From Schistocerca nitens (lineage: Eukaryota; Arthropoda; Insecta; Orthoptera; Acrididae): 64,000 nucleotides of DNA. Shown piece after piece: positions 13,001-25,900 of the stretch. Every line of letters begins with the position of its first letter. The stretch's first letter is position 1. The notes below the pieces were generated by a model that saw only the letters and a program-made list of their open reading frames with translations, was not told the origin of the DNA and ran no database searches. Position numbers and translations under genes: made by a program. The stretch spans positions 188,037,548-188,101,547 of the forward strand of contig NC_064618.1 of assembly GCF_023898315.1 (NCBI RefSeq), in the 5' to 3' direction.

Positions 13001-16000
13001 GGTTGAGAGAGATTATACAGTTGATGAAGTGTGTGGCGAGGCAGCTGAGCATCGAGAGGCCGTACCCGTCGTCTATGAGCTTGGCCACGTCACACAGGTG
13101 GTCATGCACCTGCCGCAGGCTCCGCACCTCCTCCGCTTCACCCGGCAACTGCAAACAAAAGTTGGCATCACACTCATACACACGCACATATCTGTTAGTT
13201 ACTATTAGACAAAACCTTCTGATACAAGTCCAACAGACAAATAAGCGATTGCAACTGATTAATGATTGCCGATGTTCTTAATTAAGAAGTGATAGGTGCT
13301 TGTACGTCTCACGGTTTGTGTAAGGCTTTCTAATATATGAAAATAAGACGGCATGCATATCTGGAGTCTTAGATTGACGTTTTATGTACGCCACTATATA
13401 CTGAAGAGCCAAAGCGTTGGTACCGCTGCCATTCTCGCAACGAGTGCCGCCTTGTGGTGTTACGGGACTGCGAGGCGGTAAGGAAAGTTTAAGACGAATA
13501 GGGAATGGTTCTGCCGACAGTGTGATCCGCAAACGGGAAAAGCCCGTGACTTTGACAAAGTGCATATAGTTATGGTCCGGCATCTGTGAACGAACGTCTC
13601 CGAAACGGCGAGCCTCGTCGACTGTTCGTGTCGTACCGTCCTGAGAGAAAAGTATTCCAAGACTTGGGAATAGAAAGGACTGTCTCTTAACACGTTGATC
13701 AACACACAATTTGAAAGGACTTGAACAAAATTCATCTGATGCATGAAATGAATGGAAAAAGGAAACAAAAGTCCTCCACATATTCAATGAAGTGTTAACT
13801 TCTTCTTGAGGTGTCCAGGTGTAAAGAACAAAGTTTGTCAATTTATAGCAGGAAACTTAAACAAGACTCGGAAAAAAAAGAAAAAACGGGGAAAGCCGCT
13901 ACCCTGGTTTATAATAGGCCCTGCCTTGATTATGAGCTAATCCGCATCCAGAACGCGATATCTTTATTACACCAGAACGTTCCGGGACTCAGAAATACAG
14001 TTGATGAACTACTCATTTGTATTGATGAAATGAATTCATGTAACCAAATTGACATAATCTGCCTCTCTGAATATCAAGTGACCACTGGTATAGATATGTT
14101 AGACATTTCAGGATTTAAGCTAGCTTCCTACTTCTGCAGAGTAGATATGTATGGAGGAGGAGTTGCCACATTTATTAAACTCTGCCATAAATTCAAGAAC
14201 ATTGACATTAATAAATTCTGTTTAGAGCAGCATCTAGAAGCATGTGCAACGGAAGTACAGTTCCATAACAGATCCTATATAATAGTAACTATTTACCGAG
14301 CACCTGCAGGAGATTATAATATATTCATAAATCGTATAGAAGCTCTTTTGAGTTATTTAACAGGAAAAAAACAAAGAAATTTTGATTGCCGGTGACTTTA
14401 ATACAGATTTTCTAACGCAGTCTTCCAGTAAACATTTACTGCAGTTAGTAATGTTGTCTTTCAATCTAACGTACACTGTAATCTTTCCAACTAAGATCTC
14501 TAAATCCTCAAGGACAGCCATTGATAACATTTTTATAGACAAATCAAAGGAACAAAATCATATCACAAAACCTGTAATAAACGGACGGTTCCAGTCATAC
14601 CTCGCTACCTCGCTAACAGGAGACAAAGGGTGTCAGTGCAAGGGACAAGTGAATTAAGTCATCAGTCATCATCAGAATGGGAAGAAATTACATGTGGTGT
14701 CCCACAAGTATCCATCTTAGGGGCCTTGATTTCTCTAATGTACATTAATGATCTCTCATCAGTTACACTGGCAGAAGCAGAGTTCATTTTGTTTGCAGAT
14801 GTCACAAGTATTGCAATATATAGTATGTCGCGCGTAGTTCTAGAAAGATCTGCTAATGATATTAAACCTCGAAAAGACCCACTATATGCAATTCAGAACC
14901 TGTAAGAGGTTTCCACCCAGCATATGCATAAAGTATGAAGAAGAACAGATAGAACAGGTTGACAGTCTTCAATTCCTGGGATTACAACTTGATAATAAAT
15001 TCAGTTGGGAGGAGCACACCACAGAACTGCAGAAACGCCATAACAAATCTATATTTGCAATTCGTCTGATAGCAGACATAGGCGACATAAAAATGAAAAA
15101 ACTTGCATACTTTGCCTACATTGATTCCATAATCTCATATGGTATACTATTTTGGGATAACTCTTCAAGTCAAACAAAAGTTTTAAGAGTCCAAAAGCGT
15201 GTAATACGTATTATTTGTGGAGTAAATTCACGGAAGTCCTATAGAAACCTCTTCTAAGAATTGGGTATACTAACTACTGCCTCTCAGTATATTTACTCCT
15301 TCACGAAATTTGACCTAATTAATATATCTCTTTTTCCAACATACAGCTCAGTTCATACATACAATACCAGGAACAAAAATGATCTGCAAAAAGACTTAAA
15401 TGCACTTACTTTGGTTCAAAAAGAGTCCACTACTCAGGAACACTCATATTCAATAATTTGCAAGCAAACATAAAAAATTTAGTTACAAATAAAGATCAGT
15501 TGAAAAGGAGCCTGATTGACTTACTAGTGGCCAAATGCTTCTACTCCATTGATCAATTTTTTAATAGAAACAAATGATGTGTTGTATATACTCATACTAG
15601 TAGTTTTTTTATTTCAGATTAAAAAAATTGACTTGTTCCACATCCACGAGGATCTCCTCAGCACGGATCTATGGAACGAAAAACTAATCTAATCTAATGT
15701 AATCTAATCATATGAAAATCTGTCTAAGTTCAGTAGTCACTACTGAAAATTTCTCGAAGTTCGTAAGTGTAGTGCTGAGCAGCAACCGTCCCGAGAAGCG
15801 CGACGTTGAAGGCGACTGCGGCAAGCGCCGGACAGAGCGGCGGCAGCGACTTGGGGGATCAACATCTGTCTTCGGCCGGTGAACTGGCCCTTGCGGCCAT
15901 AAGTAACCCAAGGTTCAAATTGGTGAAAGATGATTAAGATACTGTCAGGCCCGGTATTTGTACATTATTGCCTTATATCATATAATTGCATTTTTTTGTG

Positions 16001-16859
16001 AAACTTGTCGAGGCCAGGATTAGGCTTGTAATTTGTATAACAGTGTTTTAAGTAACTGTACTTTTGGAATCAATCTGCTTGTCATTCCTTGTGTCCTTGC
16101 TACGCGACGTACCTTTGTGTGATCTGTCTGTCTCTTTGCATTCTCTGTCAGCTGTTTTCTTAAGGTGTCAGCCCTATTAGGGTCCATGTTGTGATTAGGT
16201 TCTGGAACAAGATCCGCGGTTGAGTGGCTTTGTGTTCTGTTGTTGCGTGTGGCGAGATACTGGCATTTTATGGTCTGTATTATATTAACGCTCTCTGAGT
16301 TTATTTGTTTGATTCTGACCCCTTGGTAAATTTCATTATTCCGAAAGAGCAAGGGTTTTATAGAGTATTATTTTGTGTACTAGTCATGAGGGTGATTTGA
16401 TACATTCCGTGCGTATTCCTGGTTTGTACTGTTACATGCATGTGATCTGATATGTTGTATGGTTTCCATTGTTTATTAAAAGTGTTTTACATTTGGTCGA
16501 GTGTCTACACCGACCCAACCCCAGCCACTTATCATTCCAAATTCATCCCCCGACACATCGCAAACGGTGAGTAACTACCTATTTTAAAAGGAAAAGAGAA
16601 ACTCTATGAAATATTTGCTGTGATGTTCAAATCTGAACAAAACGAAGCAATTGTTAGCTCCACCAGCAGCAACAGTGTTAGTTGTCCAAGTACGTGCAAA
16701 CATCAGTCATTCCAGCTAAGGAGCAATACACAACAGGATGCAGAGGTATAGCAGTTCGGAGGCTCATTTCAACTAAATTGGTGTGAATGGTAGGAAATGA
16801 GATTTTGGGATGCCTTTATTCAAGGATACACACGTCTACAGTACTGGAAGATTGATGAA

Positions 16860-16917
<58 letters not shown>

Positions 16918-19900
16918 CTTTAACACAATAAAATGCTACGGTGGCTGCTACAGAGGTGCGAAGGATACCTCGAGATGTTGAGTAATCGTGTCTTCTGCCA
17001 GTTGTTCGGTCGTTCTCGCCAAATATTATGACGGAGTGACTGGCTGTCGGCTTCGGGTGCTCCATGGTCGCAGGAAACATTTGAAGAGGATACCTAGATA
17101 GCTTGTCACTGCGTTGAGATATCGTACCAGAACAACATGAACAACCAACAGAATACCCTATTACGCCGCATGTCAGCATATCTTCGGGAAAGACTCAATA
17201 ATTGCAAAGGTATTTTGGTTTGTCAGCATGGTTTCCCCACCTGAACGTTTAGATTTCATTGGTTGGCAAGGGCTACAGGAGTCCATCAGAAGAGAAGATG
17301 GCTGCAGCAAAACAGGAGGGGTTCAACAAAACTCACTGTTGTTTTAACAAGCTTGTAGCAGCTACAAGTACGTGGTCTTGCCATGTGGCACAGTGTATCA
17401 TCGGTCCACACTATCGAATTCCGTGGCTTGATCGCGGGCTTCGACGGGAAAGCATTGGTGAGTGCACTGTAGCAGCTCTTACATTCAACGAAGCCCAGGC
17501 GCGTCATAACCTTGGTGGTAAACAATGTTTGCCAGTGTCAGGAGTTGATGTGTCCGACAGGAGTGGGCAGCAAAGTTTCAGACTTTTGGTAGCTTGCTTC
17601 GGCCATGCACGGTGACGGAGGTATATACATCTGGAAAAGAATCCTAGTCATTGGCAGTGTGTAATTGATGGTTTGTTGGCTAGAAATGTCAGTTTGACCA
17701 TCAGCTCACGTGTAGAGCTCTGGAAGACACTCCTGCATCGTAGTGGAGACTGACACTATGTCGATCGTCGACTCCGATTTCATGACCTGCATCGCCATAG
17801 GAAAGTATATAATTGTGTCATGGTGGATTTGTTGTACCGTGGGTACTGCCAAGGCTATTTAACCCGTCCCGTGGCTCTGAGCACCATGGGACTTAACTTC
17901 TGACGTCATCAGTCCCCTACAACTTAGAACTACTTAAACCTAACTAACCTAAGGACATCAACACATCCATGCACGAGGCAGGATTCGAACCTGCGACCGC
18001 AGCGGTCGCGCGGTTCCAGACTGTAGTGCCTAGAATCGCTCGGCCACCACAGCCAGCTAACCCATCCCGTGTTTCGGTAAGCATCTGGGCACTAACTGGC
18101 TGGTGTACATTGACACCCATTGGTGACTGCGGTTAATTCTGTGCCAACATAATGCTGCAAAAGTTCTTTTTATGCCATCGAGTTCTCTTGCCTACGCTTG
18201 CATTGTTACGATATGTTTCTGAAAATGAATTGGTTGTGAAATAAACAATGGTAAGATAGACAATGGCTGTGTCAAAGTCTGTAACAGTGAGGCACACGAT
18301 AAAAATGGTTATTATGGAGAGTATGTGAGTTAAAATGTCGATGACGATTCATAATGTTGATTGTTAAGCAATGTTGCGGTTGATGAAGAACTATTATGTT
18401 CAGCATATCAACTAACACATTGAGGACAGTGGAGGAATTATTGCTGACAGTTTCTGAATAATAGAAGCGGGACATGAAAACTATTCACCAGAAAGGAATA
18501 ACTGTGGAGAAGGCAAGGAACCTCATCAGTAATTGGGAAAGTAAAAGAAATTTGTAACGTGACTCAGCTGGGAACGAACTCTATAAACTGGCCAGTTACT
18601 GATCATGACCATATAGTTTGAAGGACGTGCGACGTAAAGCGAGACACAGATCACAACGATTTCAAACGTAATTAATTGTAATGCCTGATTGAAAGAATTA
18701 TGGCGTTTTTGCTACGTTCCTGCCCTTGTTTATTATATTTTTGTTGCTATGCTTTCATGAAAGGTATAGGAACATTTTTTTACGAGACGCTAGCAGGTGT
18801 ATGAGGTCACAGGACAGACTAATCGCACGTTCCACCAGATGGTCGCGTAGCGTGAGTACGGCCGGGCGAGCAAGAGCCGTATCGTACAGGAGCAGAAAGA
18901 ACAGTGGGTATACACTTAATACGCTGAGCGCAAAATAGCAAATCTTCTATTATTTGTATTTACTGTTTAAATATTAATATACAGTTTCAGCCGTGCTGAT
19001 GGTGGGAACTTGAACCAAGTGCTTGTTGCCGGCCGGCTTGGCCTTGGGGTTCTAGGCGCTTCAGTCTGGAACCGCGCGATCGCTACGGTCACAGGTTCGA
19101 ATCCTGCCTCGGGCATGGGTGTGTGTGATGTCCTTAGGTTACTTAGGTTTAAGTAGTTCTAAGTTCTAGGGGACTGATGACCTCAGAAGTTAAGTCCCAT
19201 AGTGCTCATATCCATTTGAACCATTTTAAAATGCTTATTAATAATACTTTCAATAATACACAGTTCATCAGGAAATGGTGATTACAAATTTCAGTTACTG
19301 TCAGTGCTTCCTGATGAAAAGGATGGACCAATCACAAGTGCGCCGTGATAAGACAGGCGCCAAATTGCTAATATAACTGACTACTAGTCTACGATAGACT
19401 TCCGAGGAGATAGCACATGAACCTGTGCATAAAATCTGATCTATGTCGTACTTCAGCGATGTTGTGTTAATCCAAGGCAGCCTACGATCGGTTTTCGAGG
19501 TGAGAACTCTTGAACTACAGGGTGAACTGTAAAACCGCGTAAAGACGGACTTAATTGTTACAGTTACGTCGAAAAACATATTCGAGCGATCTCACGAGAG
19601 TTCTAAGATAGTGTGAAGCATATTTTAACTTTTATGGTACTCTGAAACTAATGATTACTGACCAGGAGTCCTTTTACGAATATTAACGATAAAATGGCTC
19701 TGGCAATCGGTTTGATAGTTTTGGGATTGGTGAAATAAAACAATATTAGATGGCATACATTTAACGATCCTTACATGTTTAGAATTTAAACCTACCCCTA
19801 CGAGACGCGAGATCAGCAAGTTCGATGCAATTCATTTACGAGAAGTAAATGGCGGACGCCCTAGACTTTCATATGCAAATAATACCTAGGGTCACTGTAC

Positions 19901-22900
19901 GTCCCCATGGACATGTTGTGGCAGGAGATATTTCGAATATTCATTCCCCTGCCTGCTGTGATAGTATTTCAGACAGAGATCCATGGAATGAAGCTGCAGA
20001 CACTACCAGCAAGGTTACAACTATTTCAGACATACTGTGCGATTGGTCAGACGCACTGACAACATTCCAGCGTTACCAGTGAGTCGAATCTGCATTGAAG
20101 ATTAGCTAAAACACAAATATTAAGATCTCCAGCGTCAGCTGAGCAGCAGTGCTGAATGGTGGTAGCATTTAGTGCAGGCAGTTGGCAGTGTTGTCATTGA
20201 TGAAGTGTTGATTATTCTTCGTGTTTTACTGTTTCTCTTAGTACATATCTATGAACTAAAGATCGCACTAGACTAATCTGTGGCTGCTCTATCGAATGGG
20301 GGTGCCAAATTCCGCTTGAAAAACATTATGTTGGAACGGGAAACGGCTGACACTTTATATCAGCACTGGACGTATCATGAAAGACATGAGGAGCAGTATT
20401 TGCTTTGGCTGACTCCCGGTTTATGTAGAAAGTTAGAACAAGATGAGGAATAGGTATAAAGACATAGCAGGAATAAAAATGAGAACACACTATGTATTTT
20501 ATCAGGACGTTTTGTACAGATAAACCAAATCAGATTCTTATAAATAGATTAAGTGCATTATCAGTCATCCCATAGGTGAATTAATGGGATGTACTCAACT
20601 ATCAAGCACATTTTTGCGTAATAAATGATTGAAAAAATTGCAAGATCTCTGTGTTATGGATAATATGTGAAAATCGATTATCAGACTGAAACTTCCTGGC
20701 AGATTAAAACTGTGTGCCCGACCGAGACTCGAACTCGGGACCTTTGCTTTTCGCGGGCAAGTGCTCTACCAACTGAGCTACCGAAGCACGACTCACGCCC
20801 GGTACTCACAGCCTTACTTCTGCCAGTACCTCGTCTCCTACCTTCCAAACTTTACAGAAGCTCTCCTGCGAACCATGCAGAACTAGCACTCCTGAAAGAA
20901 AGGATACTGCGGAGACATGGCTTAGCCACAGCCTGGGGGATGATTCCAGAATGAGATTTTCACTCTGCAGTGGAGTGTGCGCTGATATGAAACTTCCTGG
21001 CAGATTAAAACTGCGTGCCCGACCGAGACTCGAATTCGGGATCTTTGCCTTTCGCGGGCAAGTGCTCTACCAACTGAGCTACCGAAGCACGAATCACGCC
21101 CGGTACTCACAGCCTTACTTCTGCCAGTACCTCGTCTCCTACCTTCCAAACTTTACAGAAGCTCTCCTGCGAACCATGCAGAACTAGCACTCCTGAAAGA
21201 AATAATATTGCGGAGACATGGCTTAGCCACAGCCTGGGGGATGTTTCCAGAATGAGATTTTCACTCTGCAGCGGAGTGTGCGCTGATATGAAACTTCCTG
21301 GCAGATTAAAACTGTGTGCCCGACCGAGACACGAACTCGGGACCATTGCCTTTCGCGGGCAAGTGCTCTACCAACTGAGCTACCGAAGCACGACTCACGC
21401 CCGGTACTCACAGACTTACTTCTGCCAGTACCTCGTCTCCTACCTTCCAAACTTTACAGAAGCTCTCCTGCGAACCATGCAGAATTAGCACTCCTGAAAG
21501 AAAGGATATTGCAATGGTCCCGAGATCGAGTCTCGGTCGGGCACACAGTTTTAATCTGCCAGGAAGTTTCATATCAGCGCACACTCCGCTGCAGATTGAA
21601 AATCTCATTCTGGAAACATCCCCCAGGCTGTGGCTAAGCCATGTCTCCGCAATATCCTTTCTTTCAGGAGTGCTAGTTCTGCATGGTTCGCAGGAGAGCT
21701 TCTGTAAAGTTTGGAAGGTAGGAGACGAGGTACTGGCAGAAGTAAGGCTGTGAGTACCGGGCGTGAGTCGTGATTCGGTAGCTCAGTTGGTAGAGCACTT
21801 GCCCGCGAAAGGCAAAGGTCCCGAATTCGAGTCTCGGTCGGGCACACAGTTTTAATCTGCCAGGAAGTTTCATATCAGCGCACACTCCGCTGCAGAGTGA
21901 AAATCTCATTCTGGAAACATCCCCCAGGCTGTGGCTAAGCCATGTCTACGCAATATCCTTTCTTTCAGGAGTGCTGGTTCTGCATGGTTCGCAGGAGAGC
22001 TTCTGTAAAGTTTGGAAGGTAGGAGACGAGGTACTGACAGAAGTAAGGCTGTGAGTACCGGGCGTGAGTCGTGCTTCGGTAGCTCAGTTGGTAGAGCACT
22101 TGCCCGCAAAAGGCAAAGGTCCCGAGTTCGAGACTCGGCCGGGCACACGTTTTAATCTGCCAGGAAGTTTCATATCAGCGCACACTCCGCTGGAGAGTGA
22201 AAATCTCATTCTGGAAACATCCCCCAGGCTGTGGCTAAGCCATGTCTCCGCAATATCCTTTCTTTCAGGAGTGCTAGTTCTGCATGGTTCGCAGGAGAGC
22301 TTCTGTAAAGTTTGGAAGGTAGGAGACGAGTTACTGGCAGAAGTAAGGCTGTGAGTACCGGGCGTGAGTCGTGCTTCGGTAGCTCAGTTGGTAGAGCACT
22401 TGCCCGCGAAAGGCAAAGGTCCCGAGTTCGAGTCTCGGTCGGGCACACAGTTTTAATCTGCCAGGAAGTTTCATATCAGCGCACACTCCGCTGCAGAGTG
22501 ATAATCTCATTCTGGAAACATCCCCCAGGCTGTGGCTAAGCCATGTCTCCGCAATATCCTTTCTTTCAGGAGTGCTAGTTCTGCATGGTTCGCAGGAGAG
22601 CTTCTGTAAAATTTGGAAGGTAGGAGACGAGGTACTGGCAGAAGTAAGGCTGTGAGTACCGGGCGTGAGTCGTGCTTCGGTAGCTCAGTTGGTAGAGCAC
22701 TTGCCCGCGAAAGGCAAAGGTCCCGAGTTCGAGCCTCGGTCGGGCACACAGTTTTAATCTGCCAGGAAGTTTCATATCAGCGCACACTCCGCTGCAGAGT
22801 GAAAATCTCATTCTGGAAACATCCCCCAGGCTGTGGCTAAGCCATGTCTCCGCAATATCCTTTCTTTCAGGAGTGCTAGTTCTGCATGGTTCGCAGGAGA

Positions 22901-25900
22901 GATTCTGTAAAGTTTGGAAGGTAGGAGACGAGGTACTGGCAGAAGTAAGGCTGTGAGTACCGGGCGTGAGTCGTGCTTCGGTTGCTCAGTTGGTAGAGCA
23001 CTTGCCCGCGAAAGGCAAAGGTCCCGAGTTCGAGTCTCGGTCGGGCACACAGTTTTAATCTGCCAGGAAGTTTCATATCAGCGCACACTCCGCTGCAGAG
23101 TGAAAATCTCATTCTGGAAACATCGCCCATGCTGTGGCTAAGCCATGTCTCCGTAATATCCTTTCTTTCAGGAGTGCTAGTTCTGCATGGTTCGCAGGAG
23201 AGCTTCTGTAAAGTTTGGAAGGTAGGAGACGAGGTACTGGCAGAAGTAAGGCTGTGAGTACCGGGCGTGAGTCGTGCTTCGTTAGCTCAGTTGGTAGAGC
23301 ACTTGCCCGCGAAAGGCAAAGGTCCCGAGTTCGAGTCTCGGTCGGGCACACAGTTTTAATCTGCCAGGAAGTTTCATATCAGCGTACACTCCGCTGCAGA
23401 GTGAAAATCTCATTCTGGATTATCAGACTGTCCCACATATGTGATAAATGGCAGAAAAACAATGTTGAGACTGTACACCATCAAGGATTAATACATCATG
23501 GAATTCCTGAATACCTAATTCCCGAACAACGAAGACAGTTGACTTACATTGGTCATTGGTCTATATGAACTGCTTCCACGACCGAAAGGAAAGTTTATTC
23601 AGATGACGATGGTGCAAGAATTGATTTCGAAATTTGTATTAGCCATTAGTAAAAGCCAATGCAAAAGTCAGTTTGTAAATTGAAAAATTATTTTGAAAAC
23701 ATCAGCTACCCACAATGCATCTTAAAGACAGTGGACATTAGTTTAAGCTGAAGATTTGTAAATCAAGGTAGAAATTAAGGTAGATGTAGAATTCTAAGCA
23801 TCAACCTGCATCAAATCTAGTAGACTGCACAATGAGATTATTAGGGTACCTCTTTACGACGTATTTTGAAAATAAACATACAGGATGTTGTGAACAATCA
23901 TTTGAGTTTGTCAAGTCGTGAATAATTTAACAAAAAAAAAGTTGGTTTGCTATTATTGTTGGCGAGGAAATGGAGAGTAAGTTTCGATAATAATCACGTG
24001 GTCCACCAGGAGAACAAATACCAATTATCTGCCTCAGTCACCGTTACAGACGATACAAGAAAGAACTAAAGAGAGGAAGAAACTAGAAGGTAAAGTCGTG
24101 AAGCAAATCACATGTCATGTGGGAGATTGAATTTTAGTAAAAATGTGTAACAAGCCTTCAAAATTGGCGACAAAAGAATAATTCCATAATTTTTGTAATA
24201 GCCTCTTTCACATTACGAAGACTGTACGCTCAAATGCAGTGGAAGCAAAATATGTGGCAATGGGGAAACTATTTGCTTTACAGCTTATTCGTGTCATTGA
24301 GCTGAGTACTATGGTGGAAGGCAGTGTACCTGAGGATGTTATAAAAACTAGCAAGATTTTACAATTATTAACAGAAGATGAACTGTTTGAATGGATAATT
24401 TACTTACTTCGTAGACTGCCTAAACTATCAGTATTCAGCTGCGTTGTGTTTCACTCCAATGGACTGCGTGATTCATCTACAGTTGATAGATACAAGTGGT
24501 TATTTTATAGACTGCGTATTTGTTAGGAGCAGTATTTTTATGAGTAGTGGCTGTGAATCTCTGTGTCAAGAAAAACTGTGGCTGGGGATGTATCAGTTAC
24601 TATGGTTTCGTAGACTAGGCAAGGGCCAGGGTAGTTCTTCTTTTTTGCATTATTGTAAGTGTCAGAGTGTACAGCAGCTATGAGAAATGAACTGTCACAT
24701 TGAACTGACTGACTGATGCTCCGTCGGAGTGTGGGTTTGAGCTCCGGCTGTGAAAGCGCCTGTTACATTCTTCACACATGATGCCAGAATGTTGGTGAGA
24801 ACTACCGAGAGGTGGCAAAGCAACACGCGTTCAAGAAGGCATGTGAGTTATCAGAAAGAGGTTTTCACACTGCCGGTAAGTTCTATAACATGTCAATTAT
24901 GTTGGTGCGTAAATGCAAGGTCGGCTGGTCCCCAGTGCCCCTTAATTTGAGATTCTAGTCGTCGTTCTCAGCGTCGTTCTCAGCGTGAGGTGCTGGTGAG
25001 CAGAATTACTAGAGAGATTAAAAAGCAGAGAAAATGTTTCTTTGTTTATTTCTTTCAAATCAATTGCACCAGTTGTGCATGAAGTAATGGAAATGAACCA
25101 ACATGAATATAATTCTATACAAGGTATGCTGTATACATGTGGTTGAAAACAGTCTGAAAAGTTTGTAAGGGTGTCGCATGGGAGGTTGTGCTGGGAAGTA
25201 ATTATTAAGAAAAGGGTTAGGTATGTTGTGCCTTGACGTTAGTAAGTCAGGTCACCACGAGCGCAAATTCAACCATCCTTCCATAGATAGTGTCGCCATA
25301 CTTGTTCTTCGTTTAGTTCTCTCAAGCCGAACCAACGTACCTTTTGCTCACCTAGCTTAGTTTTATCACTTCCGACAGAGGCACATTTTACCTGCAAGTG
25401 AGCATTTAAACAAGTGCTAGCTCAAGGGCCCACAGACGACTTAGGGTTATTGCATTTTAGTTCGTGGAAGAGCTTGAATTTGCGCCTGCAACGACCTGAT
25501 TGGCTTACGTCGGCGCTAAATAACTCAGAAACGGGGCAGCGTATCGAATTTTTTCCTTAACGGTTGTTTCTATGCACTATCTCCCCTCGAAAACAATTAC
25601 AAGCTTCTGACGCTGTATCTGATTACCTAGTATGATTCTCTTTCAAAGTATTTCTTTTTCCTTGCCAGTGGTTTTCAGCATGTTCTACAAAATAAATTTA
25701 TGTTCACTGAGTGTATATTTTTCATTTACCTTGGTTAATTGTAATTTATGTGTGTTGGGGTCGTTTGGTTGACATGAAGTGCAAGCATAGTAAACACTAC
25801 TGATGTTTCTTATTCATGATTCAATTTTATTCTATCACTAAGCTTGTATTTAGCGACAAATTTTTGGTAGCTTTTGAAGGATGTGATGTAATTTTTGTGC

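Larger units (their letters stand above)
20689..23417. repeat. Head-to-head array of 301-bp tRNA-headed units with 13-bp flanking duplication
   Basis: About ten 300-301-bp units. Three face the minus strand, then one truncated and six full units face the plus strand. Each unit starts with a 74-base tRNA-like head (minus 20714-20787, 21015-21088, 21316-21389; plus 21772-21845, 22073-22146, 22373-22446, 22674-22747, 22975-23048, 23276-23349). The heads have a good box A (TAGCTCAGTTGG) and box B (GAGTTCGAGTCT). The anticodon stem TTGCC/GGCAA encloses CGCGAAA, which has G in place of U33, and the acceptor stem pairs poorly, so these are probably not working tRNAs. GATTATCAGACTG at 20676-20688 and 23418-23430 flanks the whole block. 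Open frames here are repeat artefacts. Confidence 0.93.

Noticed and set aside
13278..13841. 187-codon minus-strand frame just upstream of receptor exon 2
   Set aside because: The plus strand of the same region shows a transposase HTH relic; the minus frame has no recognisable domain.
16863..17179. Frame ending in a long Tyr-Ile repeat
   Set aside because: Translation of the TA microsatellite.
20714..20787. Functional tRNA-Ser(CGA) gene
   Set aside because: U33 is G, the acceptor stem pairs poorly, the variable loop is too short for tRNA-Ser, and it is part of a tandem repeat.
20667..23568. A ladder of 75-117-codon open frames on both strands, all much alike
   Set aside because: They are translations of the 301-bp repeat in different phases; stops and starts follow the repeat, not a gene.
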